The notes beneath the pieces were generated by a model, which was not told the origin of the DNA, ran no database searches, and saw only the letters and a program-made list of their open reading frames with translations. This document shows, one piece after another, positions 24,863 to 32,156 of a DNA stretch of 43,189 bases. A program made the translations under genes and the position numbers. Source of the DNA: Nostocales cyanobacterium Centralia_MAG_434 (lineage in GTDB: Bacteria; Cyanobacteriota; Cyanobacteriia; Cyanobacteriales; Nostocaceae). Numbering within the stretch: position 1 is the stretch's first letter; every line of letters begins with the position of its first letter. The stretch is taken from positions 1 to 43,189 of the forward strand of contig JAJPJF010000465.1 of the NCBI GenBank assembly GCA_021324415.1, read 5' to 3'.

Positions 24863-25220
24863 AATTTAAATTTTTGAGCCTACTTGTTGTCTTACAATTT
24901 AAAATTGACTATTTCTTCTAAATACTATTTTTACAGACAGTTAAGTTACCAAGCTGCAAAAATGCTGCTTGATTTTTAAGTTCTTATTTTCTCCTGCATT
25001 GTTTAGTCTAAGATGTCACGCAAGCTACCCGTTCTCAAAATTTATTAAACATCAAGGCAAAAAGCTATACTGGACATCCACACTCAGAATAGTTCGGGTT
25101 TTTCCCACATTGAAATTGGTAATGAGTTCCTGTGCAAAAACCATTCTTCCGCCACTTTTGCACTTCCGCCCTTTCTTGTAGGCTAGGATCGTAAATATTG
25201 CGAGTCCTTGATGACAGCCT
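24863..25220. other. 358-bp divergent intergenic gap
   Basis: This region lies between the HtrA gene (-) and the InrS-like regulator (+). It is AT-rich near the HtrA gene and more mixed later. No repeat, hairpin or convincing CsoR/InrS-type G/C-tract inverted repeat was found by eye. Confidence 0.4.
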
Positions 25221-25607
25221 ATGAATGGATCGAATCGGTTAGCAAAAGAATCCTTGCCCACAAACTCTTGGCAGGATAACAATCTAGAGAGCGAATACAC
25301 AAATCATAACAGTCATGGACAAGCATCTCATCCTCATGTTCATAGTGAAGAGTCTTTACGGAGGCTTGTCAATCGCTTATCACGAATAGAAGGGCATATT
25401 CGCGGCATTAAGACAATGGTACAGCAAAGTAGCCCTTGTCCTGATGTTCTGTTGCAAATTGCTGCCGTTAGAGGCGCATTGGATCGAGTGGCGCGAATTG
25501 TGCTAGACGAACATTTAACCGAGTGTATTGGCAGAGCAGCTCAAGAAGGCAATATTGAAGTTGAAATTGAACAGTTGAAAGCTGCTTTAGATCGGTTTTT
25601 GCCTTAA
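25221..25607 (+). CDS. CsoR/FrmR-family metal sensor, InrS-like (Ni(II)) repressor
   Basis: This 128-residue protein has the all-helical DUF156 fold (LRRLVNRLSRIEGHIRGIKTM, then CPDVLLQIAAVRGALDRV and HLTEC). The candidate ligands H41, C73, H98 and C102 have spacings 32, 25 and 4. These equal the spacings I recall for the nickel ligands of Synechocystis InrS (H21, C53, H78, C82). The His/Asn-rich N-tail (HNSHGQASHPHVH) also fits InrS. InrS represses nickel export; no exporter is adjacent here, so the target is elsewhere or unknown. ATG start; a shorter start is not obvious. Metal choice is inferred. Confidence 0.85.
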   Translation: MNGSNRLAKESLPTNSWQDNNLESEYTNHNSHGQASHPHVHSEESLRRLVNRLSRIEGHIRGIKTMVQQSSPCPDVLLQIAAVRGALDRVARIVLDEHLTECIGRAAQEGNIEVEIEQLKAALDRFLP

Positions 25608-25815
25608 AGGAGGTCCATAAGCAACGCAACAACTGTTTCTACTGAACTCATGCACTATAAGCGAGTCCATAACCAAGTACGCCAGTGATGCTCGAAATCT
25701 ATTCATCAGAACCTATGAAATTGTGACATTATAATAAGATTTTTAATTCTTTGTAAGTATGATGTTATGATAAGAGGCGAGAGTTAATTCGGTGGTGAAG
25801 CGTTTGTTTTTAGTA

Positions 25816-25898
25816 TTGACAAGCTTTCAGTTTTTGGTAAATGCAGACCTCTCTCCGAAATCTAAATCTCTACACATCGATGATTTTGGAGACAATAT
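25816..25898 (+). promoter_or_regulatory. conserved 5' leader of the first RRM gene
   Basis: A TTGACA hexamer (25816-25821) is followed by a leader whose segment TGCAGACCTCTCTCCGAAAT and following bases to 25877 reappears almost unchanged upstream of the second RRM gene (27386-27419, opposite strand). Such boxes in cyanobacterial rbp leaders are linked to cold induction and autoregulation (family knowledge). The SD is TTGGAGA, just before ATG. Confidence 0.6.
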
Positions 25899-26198
25899 AT
25901 GTCAGTTTATGTAGGCAACCTCTCCTACGAAGTTACGGAAGAAGGTTTGACCTCCGTATTTGCAGAATATGGTTCTGTAAAGCGTGTTCAGCTACCTACT
26001 GACCGTGAAACAGGTCGCGTACGCGGCTTTGCTTTCGTGGAAATGAGTTCAGAAGCTGAAGAATTAGCTGCCATTGATGCACTAGATGGTGCTGAGTGGA
26101 TGGGTCGTGACATGAAAGTAAATAAGGCTAAGCCCAGAGAAGACAAAGGTTCCTTTGGTGGTAACCGAGGAAACAAAAGCTTCCGCAATCGCTACTAA
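25899..26198 (+). CDS. RRM-type RNA-binding protein (RbpA-like)
   Basis: This 99-residue protein is a single RRM with RNP2 VYVGNL (3-8) and RNP1 RGFAFVEM (about 43-50), followed by a short Gly/Arg/Asn-rich tail, GSFGGNRGNKSFRNRY. Cyanobacterial Rbp proteins bind RNA, are often cold-induced and help mRNA stability or localisation. A near-identical copy lies in inverted orientation at 27063-27362. A strong terminator follows at 26235-26266. Confidence 0.95.
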   Translation: MSVYVGNLSYEVTEEGLTSVFAEYGSVKRVQLPTDRETGRVRGFAFVEMSSEAEELAAIDALDGAEWMGRDMKVNKAKPREDKGSFGGNRGNKSFRNRY

Positions 26199-26234
26199 GT
26201 GAAATCAGCTTTAGTTTTTGTTTTCATGAAGCCT

Positions 26235-26266
26235 AAAGCTTAAGTATTTATTCTTAAGCTTTTTTT
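26235..26266 (+). terminator. intrinsic terminator of the first RRM gene
   Basis: Perfect 10-bp stem AAAGCTTAAG (26235-26244) and CTTAAGCTTT (26253-26262), 8-nt loop, then a run of seven T overlapping the stem end. Confidence 0.9.
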
Positions 26267-26405
26267 GTGAAAAAGTACTCCTAAGTAATAGACTCTGAGA
26301 TCTCAATTGGCAGACTTAGAGTCTATCTTTATTTAGATGTGGATGAATCTCTGCAAAGTTAGTAAGTGTTGTGCTAGCGTGGTAGTACTTTACCAAGAGG
26401 GAAAT

Positions 26406-26897
26406 ATTATCGTAGTCCATAAGCAACTCATTAACCATCAAATCAAGTCACCTCAGGTCTTGTTGATAGACCATGAAAATAACAATCGTGGTCTTACCGA
26501 CACCAAAGAAGCTCTTAGTTTAGCGGAGAGTCTAGATCTTGATCTGGTAGTCGTCTCCCAAGCTAAAGACGTTCCTGTGACTAAAATTCTGAATTATGGT
26601 AAACTTCAGTACCAACAAAAAAAGCGTCAGAATCAGAGTTCTAGACCAGTAGTCAAGGAAGTTAGATTTCGTCCAAACGTTGGAGTGTCTGATTACCAAA
26701 TACGTATTGATCAAGCTATTCAATGGTTGAGTAAAGGTGATTCAGTTAAGTTTTTAATTCGCTTACGAGGTCGAGAACATCAATATCGTGATCGTGCTGC
26801 AGAACTACTAGAGCGGATTGCCAACGATCTCAGTCAAGTTGGTAAAATTCAGTTACTTGATAAACGATCATTGATTGTTCAGATCATTCCTGCATAA
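26406..26897 (+). CDS. infC: divergent translation initiation factor IF-3 paralogue, possible AUU start
   Basis: The IF3 N-domain is seen in INHQIKSPQVLLID...TDTKEALSLAESLDLDLVVVS, VPVTKILNYGKLQYQQKK, and the C-domain in VVKEVRFRPNVGVSDYQIRI...VKFLIRLRGREHQYRDRAAELLERI. IF3 binds the 30S subunit and checks start codons. Sequence is clearly diverged from canonical cyanobacterial IF3 (for example PVTKILNYG for PVCRIMDYG), so a second housekeeping infC probably exists elsewhere. The start is chosen as ATT at 26406, because GAGG (26397-26400) lies 5 nt upstream and IF3 usually begins about 10 residues before INxQI. An in-frame ATG at 26337 would add 23 residues unlike IF3. Confidence 0.85.
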   Translation: MIVVHKQLINHQIKSPQVLLIDHENNNRGLTDTKEALSLAESLDLDLVVVSQAKDVPVTKILNYGKLQYQQKKRQNQSSRPVVKEVRFRPNVGVSDYQIRIDQAIQWLSKGDSVKFLIRLRGREHQYRDRAAELLERIANDLSQVGKIQLLDKRSLIVQIIPA

Positions 26898-26948
26898 ATT
26901 AGCCGTCTCCAACAAAAGTTTCTCGTCTACCCTCAATTAAGCTACAGA

Positions 26949-26981
26949 CAAAAAAGCCCCCCATAAAGAAGTTGGGGGGCT
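26949..26981 (-). terminator. intrinsic terminator of the second RRM gene
   Basis: The stem AGCCCCCCA (26955-26963) and TGGGGGGCT (26973-26981) is followed, on the minus strand, by TTTTTTG. It lies 82 bp past the stop of the 27063-27362 gene. Confidence 0.85.
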
Positions 26982-27062
26982 ACAAACAAAAAGTGATAGA
27001 GTGCTCTGAACACTTTTTTTGCTCTTGGATTCAGGAGCTACAGGAGATTATTTAATTTTTCA

Positions 27063-27362
27063 TTAATAGCGGTTACGAAAACCGCCATTGCTTCGGTTAC
27101 CACCAAAAGAACCTCTCTCTTCCCGTGGTCTTGCCTTATTCACTTTTAAGTCCCGACCCATCCACTCAGCACCATCTAGTGCATCAATAGCCGCCAATTC
27201 TTCAGCGTCTGAACTCATTTCCACGAAAGCAAAGCCGCGTACGCGACCTGTTTCACGGTCAGTAGGTAGCTGAACACGCTTTACAGAACCATATTCTGCA
27301 AACACAGAATTTATACTAGCTTCTGTAACTTCGTAAGAAAGGTTGCCTACATAAACAGACAT
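27063..27362 (-). CDS. RRM-type RNA-binding protein (RbpA-like), second copy
   Basis: This 99-residue protein differs from the 25899-26198 protein at only about a dozen positions. RNP2 VYVGNL and RNP1 RGFAFVEM are identical, and differences cluster at residues 15-18 and in the tail. It is transcribed toward infC from the opposite side, so the two rbp genes form a roughly 400-bp imperfect inverted repeat around the infC paralogue. The leader (27363-27480) is conserved with that of the first copy. The AGGAGAAAAT SD precedes ATG. Confidence 0.95.
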   Translation of the reverse strand: MSVYVGNLSYEVTEASINSVFAEYGSVKRVQLPTDRETGRVRGFAFVEMSSDAEELAAIDALDGAEWMGRDLKVNKARPREERGSFGGNRSNGGFRNRY

Positions 27363-27480
27363 AAATTTTCTCCTAAATCGTCAGTATGTGGAGATTTAGA
27401 TTTCGGAGAAAAGTCTGCAAATACCAAAGGGAAAATGCCAATTAATATAAAAAACAAACAGAATCACCGAATTAATTCTC
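27363..27480 (-). promoter_or_regulatory. conserved 5' leader of the second RRM gene
   Basis: Read on the minus strand, the region contains GAATTAATTCGGTG, GTTTGTTTTTTA and GCAGACTTTTCTCCGAAATC followed by TAAATCTCCACAT, which match the leader of the first RRM gene block for block. This points to shared regulation, probably by temperature or Rbp feedback (inference). Confidence 0.6.
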
Positions 27481-27593
27481 ATCTTCTTAAGATTAACACA
27501 TCTTATAAGCTTATGTGAGGGAAAGTTTCAAGATTGTTATATTTCGTCATAATGGCAATTGATAACGCAGCATGATAAAGAAATAAGTCTCTA

Positions 27594-27679
27594 CAGCAAT
27601 CCTAATTTGATCTCTAATAACTCTGGTAACTTTTACGGAACCGGAGTTACCGCTTCTGCTCTTGTATTGAGGATTGCCA
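27594..27679. repeat. degenerate MITE-like element
   Basis: The ends GCAATCCT (27596-27603) and AGGATTGC (27670-27677) match the terminal repeats of the 164-248 element. The inside has an AACTCTGGTAAC/ACCGGAGTT pairing. The surrounding 27363-27985 gap holds the rbp leader, this element and the purine-rich array at 27811-27866. Confidence 0.5.
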
Positions 27680-27810
27680 CATCAGCAAAATTGGTTAATT
27701 AGAATTAGAGTCACAAAAATATTCTCAACAGATTCTTAGCCTATTTTAAGTTTTCTACAAACTGAATGTTCTAAGGTTTAAGTATTACTCCTACGGCTTC
27801 CTCTCTTAGT

Positions 27811-27866
27811 AAGGAGGACAAGGGACAGGAAGGGAGACAAGGAAGACAAGAAGGACAAGGGGGAGA
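27811..27866. repeat. GACAAGG-type purine-rich tandem repeat
   Basis: Degenerate AAGGAGGACA/AGGGAGACAAGG/AAGACAAG units run for about 55 bp. The same GACAAGG motif forms the spacer between the repeats inside the LpxB-like gene. Confidence 0.6.
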
Positions 27867-27985
27867 ATTTGTATCAAGAATTTAGTGAAATGAGATTAGA
27901 ATAAATCTCAGGTTGATAATGTAATTTTCTTGACAGGATTTACCAGTAGAAAATCCCCAGCCACAATAGTGAGCTAGTTGATAAA

Positions 27986-29422
27986 GTGAGAATAATTAAA
28001 TCTTTCTGGAGCCAATTTGACCTAAACTCTTTACAGATGCGTTTAACAATTGGCATGATTACCATTTCTAGTTTAGGCTTAAGTAGCCTGACTATCTGGA
28101 CCATTGGGAAAATGCAACAAATTTTAGTTGATAGTCACAAGCATAATATTAAAGAGATTGCTGAGCGGTTTCTAGATGATTTCAGAATTTATAGTCAAAT
28201 GACGCCAAGAGAAATAGCCTTGCAAAAGGCTAGTGATAACTTAGCAACAACCGATACCTTTTTATGGGTTAAAAGTTCTGATAATAAAACTTTAATTACA
28301 TCTACTAATAAATTTAGTTCTTTATCTACTTCTCAGTTACCTGAGATAATTAATGGTGCGAATGTCTCAGTTAATAACAAAGTTTATAAGATTTATGATC
28401 ATTATTTTGTTTTTTTTAGGAAAAGCATAAAAATAAATAATAAAATATTAGTAACTTTGTTTGTCGCGCAAGATATGACTCGCGATCAAGCAATGTTTTT
28501 AATGATGGTAAAAAGTTTGAGCATTATCAATGTTTTAGCTGTTTTAGGGATCGTATTTATAGTCTTATTTTACATTAAGTATTCATTACAACCTTTACGT
28601 CAACTAAATAGGATGACCGAGGTTATCTCCATTAAAGATTTAGGACAAGCAAACTTGTCTATTCACAAAGCACCTAGTGAAGTTAAAGAGTTAGCTCAAA
28701 CTTTTAGTATGATGTTGTCTCGTCTGTCGCAATCTTGGGAACAAGAAAGGCAATTTGTGAGTAATGTCTCTCATGAATTACGGACTCCCTTGACAATCGT
28801 ACATGGTTATTTACAAAGTGTCTTGCGTAGACAGAGTAATTTGACAGATATGCAAAGAGAAGCTTTAGAAACAGCTGCCTCAGAAGCACAAAACACTATT
28901 AACCTTCTACAAGATTTACTTGATTTAGCACGAGCAGATAGTGGTTACTTACATCTTCATATAGAGATTTGCATTATTAATGACTTAGTTACTGAAGTTG
29001 TGGAGATGGCAAAAAACTATAGTCAAAGAGTGATAACAGTTGAAGAAACAAATTATCCTATTAAAGCAAAAGCAGATTATAGTCGCTTGAAGCAAGTATT
29101 ACTAAATTTAATTAATAATGCTGTTCAATATTCTGAAGCTAATACAACAATAACTATAAAATTAAGTCAGCAATTAGAACAAGCAACTATTCAAGTTTGT
29201 GACCAAGGCTATGGTATTGCTTTACAACACCAATCACGTATTTTTGAGAGATTTTACCGCGTTGATGAAACACGAAACCGTTCTACTGGTGGCGCTGGTT
29301 TAGGTTTATCAATTGTGAAAACATTAGTTGAAGGTATGCATGGCAGTGTGACAGTGCGATCGCGCTTGAGTGAAGGTAGTGTATTTACCATTAGTTTACC
29401 AGTACCTGGCTTGCGCTCCTAG
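27986..29422 (+). CDS. sensor histidine kinase (orphan in this window)
   Basis: This 478-residue protein has a first membrane segment (about 18-40), an extracytoplasmic sensor region (about 41-170), a second membrane segment (about 175-197), HAMP (about 198-250), HisKA with H263 in VSHELRTPLT, and HATPase_c with N (NLINNAVQYS), G1 (DQGYGIA), F (FERFYR) and G2 (GGAGLGLSI) boxes. The start is GTG at 27986. It autophosphorylates and passes phosphate to a response regulator, but none is adjacent. The sensor domain is not recognised, and its gene region is AT-rich with few HIP1 sites. The signal is unknown. Confidence 0.93.
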   Translation: MRIIKSFWSQFDLNSLQMRLTIGMITISSLGLSSLTIWTIGKMQQILVDSHKHNIKEIAERFLDDFRIYSQMTPREIALQKASDNLATTDTFLWVKSSDNKTLITSTNKFSSLSTSQLPEIINGANVSVNNKVYKIYDHYFVFFRKSIKINNKILVTLFVAQDMTRDQAMFLMMVKSLSIINVLAVLGIVFIVLFYIKYSLQPLRQLNRMTEVISIKDLGQANLSIHKAPSEVKELAQTFSMMLSRLSQSWEQERQFVSNVSHELRTPLTIVHGYLQSVLRRQSNLTDMQREALETAASEAQNTINLLQDLLDLARADSGYLHLHIEICIINDLVTEVVEMAKNYSQRVITVEETNYPIKAKADYSRLKQVLLNLINNAVQYSEANTTITIKLSQQLEQATIQVCDQGYGIALQHQSRIFERFYRVDETRNRSTGGAGLGLSIVKTLVEGMHGSVTVRSRLSEGSVFTISLPVPGLRS

Positions 29423-29426
29423 ATGA

Positions 29427-29511
29427 GTTGTAAAAATTAAAAGTCTGAGAAACCCGGTTTTTCCAAAAAACCGGGTTTGGTGTTTGTCACGAATGACTTA
29501 GGATTGCTATA
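29427..29511. repeat. MITE-like element with 13-bp hairpin after the kinase gene
   Basis: The right end TAGGATTGCTATA (29499-29511) is identical to that of the 164-248 element, and the left part shares TTGTAAAAATTAAAA with the 1437 copy. The internal stem AAACCCGGTTTTT (29450-29462) and AAAAACCGGGTTT (29466-29478) is perfect. It sits 5 bp past the kinase stop and could serve as its terminator. Confidence 0.65.
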
Positions 29512-29527
29512 GGATATTTAACTTATG

Positions 29528-29962
29528 TTACTTAACTTCACTGGGATTGAATGCAGTCACCCGACCTTGTTTAATTGCAACAACCACATCGTAAGTTGCA
29601 CAGTAGGCAAAGGTGACATCATGTGCTTTATTATATAAGTTGACAACCATACCAGCCCCACCAGGTTGAACTGAAATTGGTTCTAAATCTCCAAAGAAGT
29701 AACGACGAAGTTCATCACCGCTGCCAAATTGTCCTTTGTGTTTGGTTAATGTGGCAATTTTTTGAGAAGGTGTTAAACCAGTTGTATCCTTCATTTCTTG
29801 ACCAGCGGCAAGAAGCTGAGGTGTTTTTGTGGTCATAACTTGGACTTGTTTAGCTACAGCCTGAGTTGATTGTGCTTGTGGGTTAAGCAAACTAACTGAA
29901 TTGCCTCCAAGAGTTACTAAACCAGTTAAAGCCGCAGTGGTAACAATATTTTTGAGGTTCAT
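29528..29962 (-). CDS. secreted protein of unknown function
   Basis: About 144 residues. The start is chosen at ATG 29962, because it begins a clear signal peptide (MNLKNIVTTAALTGLVTLGG) with AAAGAAG upstream. An in-frame ATG at 30004 would add 14 residues ahead of it. The mature part contains a helical segment (TGLTPSQKIATLTKHKGQFG) and FGDLEPISVQPGGAGMVVNLYN and ends in strands. It is not a recognised domain; it probably acts in the periplasm. Confidence 0.7.
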   Translation of the reverse strand: MNLKNIVTTAALTGLVTLGGNSVSLLNPQAQSTQAVAKQVQVMTTKTPQLLAAGQEMKDTTGLTPSQKIATLTKHKGQFGSGDELRRYFFGDLEPISVQPGGAGMVVNLYNKAHDVTFAYCATYDVVVAIKQGRVTAFNPSEVK

Positions 29963-30074
29963 AATTTCGACTTCTTTAATTAAATAAGGTGAAAACGAAA
30001 ACAATGATTGTTTGTTGTCTTGTAGTATTGATCTGCAACCTGAATATTTGCTGAGAAAAAGCTGAATTAAGGTT

Positions 30075-30094
30075 AAAAGCTGAGAGCTTTTTTT
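30075..30094 (+). terminator. short hairpin plus T-tract upstream of menH
   Basis: AAAAGCT GAG AGCTTTT followed by TTT. Its orientation would end plus-strand transcription before menH; no plus-strand gene lies just upstream, so it may be an attenuator or incidental. Confidence 0.35.
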
Positions 30095-30190
30095 CTTATA
30101 TTTGAGTAATACAGCGGAATTCAGGAGTCAGGACTCTGAAACCTAAACAATGAATTCAAAGGGAGCATCCCAATTTGGCAGATTTATTTT

Positions 30191-30214
30191 GTAGTGCGTT
30201 CGCGAACGCACTAC
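30191..30214. repeat. perfect 24-bp palindrome GTAGTGCGTTCG/CGAACGCACTAC
   Basis: The 24 bases are an exact palindrome with no spacer, lying between the secreted-protein gene and menH. It could be a repeat unit or a protein-binding site; no second copy was seen in the window. Confidence 0.7.
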
Positions 30215-30272
30215 TTATTCCATTTAGGAGATGCTCACAATTTAAATAAAATAATTCTATAATTGCTTCAAA

Positions 30273-31136
30273 ATGACTATTGTAAATTGTTCTTTTCACT
30301 ATTCTTTAAATGGAAGTTTAGATAAACCATTGATTCTGTTTTTACACGGATTTATGGGGAATAGCTATGAATTTGATGAGACTTTAAAACTCCTATTTAA
30401 AGATTTTTCATACCTAACAATTGATTTGCCTGGACATGGTAAGACTCAGCACTTAGATAGTGATGAATACTATAAAATGGAAAATAGTGCCCATGTCATT
30501 ATCACCTTATTGAATGAATTAAAAATTTCTCAATGCTTTTTAGTTGGATATTCAATGGGTGGAAGATTAGCTTTATACCTGACTTTATATTTTCCCCAAT
30601 ATTTTTCTCAAGTTGTTCTTGAATCTGCTTCTCCTGGTTTGGAGACAGACGCTGAACAATTAGAAAGAGTAAAAAGTGATGAACAAATAGCCAGAAAGTT
30701 AGTCAGAATTGTGACGAAAAGTGATTTTGTAGCTTTTCTTTCCCATTGGTATGCTCAGGGGATTTTTGGTAATATCAAAAATCACCCAAGATTTCAGAGT
30801 TTAATAGAAAGTCGCTTACAAAATGAACCAACAGAATTGGCTAAATCACTGCGACTGATGGGTACTGGACGTCAGCCTTCTTTATGGGAAAAGCTGAAAG
30901 CAAACAAAATTCCTTTGCTTTTACTTGTTGGCGAATACGATCAAAAATTTATAGATATTAATACAAGAATGTCTAAAATCAGTGATTTATGTCGCTTGGA
31001 AGTCATTAGTCATTCTGGTCATAGTATTCACTTTGAAAACACTTTGGTATTTGCTGAGAAAATCAAACATTTTTTTACTGCAAAAACGGGTGTAGGTGGT
31101 AGGGTGTGGGGTGTAGGGGTAAAAAGAAATTCTTGA
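30273..31136 (+). CDS. menH: 2-succinyl-6-hydroxy-2,4-cyclohexadiene-1-carboxylate synthase (MenH), alpha/beta hydrolase
   Basis: This 287-residue protein has the oxyanion-hole motif LFLHGFMGNSYEFD, DLPGHGKT, the nucleophile elbow GYSMGG with S94, the acid in VGEYDQKF and the base in SGHSIHFEN. The MenH subfamily features MGGRLALYL and ESASPGL support SHCHC synthase of phylloquinone (photosystem I quinone) synthesis. No other men gene is nearby. The last 16 or so residues (TGVGGRVWGVGVKRN) are encoded by a GGGTGTA heptamer array, an added tail beyond the usual C-terminus. A generic alpha/beta hydrolase is the fallback. Confidence 0.85.
   Translation: MTIVNCSFHYSLNGSLDKPLILFLHGFMGNSYEFDETLKLLFKDFSYLTIDLPGHGKTQHLDSDEYYKMENSAHVIITLLNELKISQCFLVGYSMGGRLALYLTLYFPQYFSQVVLESASPGLETDAEQLERVKSDEQIARKLVRIVTKSDFVAFLSHWYAQGIFGNIKNHPRFQSLIESRLQNEPTELAKSLRLMGTGRQPSLWEKLKANKIPLLLLVGEYDQKFIDINTRMSKISDLCRLEVISHSGHSIHFENTLVFAEKIKHFFTAKTGVGGRVWGVGVKRNS
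31088..31120. repeat. GGGTGTA heptamer array forming the menH 3' end
   Basis: GGGTGTA/GGTGGTA/GGGTGTG/GGGTGTA units run in tandem and are translated into the MenH C-terminal tail. An inverted counterpart lies at 31252-31290, so the mRNA 3' region could fold into a long hairpin. Confidence 0.75.
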
Positions 31137-31251
31137 AGAAAATGAACACCCTACTCTACACCCAAGCTGGTTGAAATCCCCTGACTTTATTTATGGAGAA
31201 AACAAAAAATTTATTCATGAATGAAATCCCCTCAATTCATTGATGGGGATA

Positions 31252-31290
31252 CCCTACACCCTACACCCCACACCCCACACCCTACACCCT
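31252..31290. repeat. CCCTACA/CCCCACA heptamer array (inverted counterpart)
   Basis: This is a tandem of ACCCTAC, ACCCCAC and similar units, the reverse complement of the array at 31088-31120. Between the two lie two copies of TGAAATCCCCT (31172, 31222) and nothing gene-like. Confidence 0.7.
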
Positions 31291-31371
31291 TCTTAAAAAA
31301 CCCCTGCGAGTTAGCGAATGAGGAACGAGAAACAGAAGCTGAACACTTACGACTTTTAGTCAGGGGAGATG

Positions 31372-32037
31372 TTAAGTGGATTTTCCCGTAGCTTGCAGTT
31401 CTTCTTTTAAGACTTTCTGATAAATCTGAGGCAAAGAACGACTGACAGAATTAGTTTCAATGCCATATCCCAAACTTGTCCAAGTGGGTGAAAGTCGTTG
31501 CAAGACTTCATCTAACTTTCCCTGATGCAGTAATTGAGAAAGATCTGTTCCCCAGACTTTGGGATCGTTGAGCCAACGATAAACAACCGTATCTTGATAC
31601 TCTGGCTCAAAACTATAATCGACCCAAAACATAAAGTGGGTAGGATGTGGGTGATAACGAGGGGCGATCTGATACCAGGTACTATTTATTATTTGATATC
31701 TTCCAGCGGCAGTGGAACAATTTCCTTGATTGGGACCAGTCTCGATTAGGACGCAAATCTCAGGATGACGAGCGAGATTGCTGAAATGTTGTCCACCGTA
31801 TAAAAGCGAATAGGGTCGATTGCTATTAGCTTCACTTGCTGAGATTGTTCGCATTAAAGCACGAATGTAGGGATCACCTCCTTTCATAGCTAGAGGAGGC
31901 TGTCTGATATGAAAGACGGGATCAGTATGCGATCGCCAGTCACCGTAGACATACCACTGCAACAAACATACAAAACCGAGAAGCGCGGCTAGGGGTCCTA
32001 TGAGTTTTTCGACGCCTTTGAGTTCAAAGCCTTTCAG
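31372..32037 (-). CDS. GH104-like lysozyme/muramidase family protein, membrane anchored
   Basis: The domain core ALMRTISASEANSNRPYSLL, YGGQHFSNLARHP and TAAGRYQIINSTWYQIA matches phage-lysozyme-like glycoside hydrolases (GH104/GH24 type). The Glu of ISASEAN is the likely acid. It would cut peptidoglycan glycan strands. The first plain start codon (TTG, 31965) cuts through a hydrophobic segment. The same frame continues upstream with GVEKLIGPLAALLGFVCLLQ, a good membrane anchor, to a position where AAGGAG (32045-32050) precedes ATT (32040) and CTG (32037). I extend to CTG on that basis; no ATG or GTG exists before the in-frame stop. The start is uncertain; the domain is well supported. Confidence 0.75.
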   Translation of the reverse strand: MKGFELKGVEKLIGPLAALLGFVCLLQWYVYGDWRSHTDPVFHIRQPPLAMKGGDPYIRALMRTISASEANSNRPYSLLYGGQHFSNLARHPEICVLIETGPNQGNCSTAAGRYQIINSTWYQIAPRYHPHPTHFMFWVDYSFEPEYQDTVVYRWLNDPKVWGTDLSQLLHQGKLDEVLQRLSPTWTSLGYGIETNSVSRSLPQIYQKVLKEELQATGKST

Positions 32038-32156
32038 AATCTGACTCCTTAAAATCGTCTGCTAAGTACCTGGGTGCAAATAAACATAAGTTTGGCACAT
32101 TGGTCATTAGTCTTTTGTAACCAACGACCAATACCAATGCCAATGATCAAAAACCA

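Noticed and set aside
26998-27021. Possible plus-strand terminator of infC (AGTG...CACT then T7)
   Set aside because: The stem is only 3-4 bp, too weak to call, although the T-run is real.
31172-31232. Two TGAAATCCCCT copies resembling CRISPR repeat ends
   Set aside because: Only two short copies 50 bp apart, with different flanks and no cas genes. They are part of spacer repeats.
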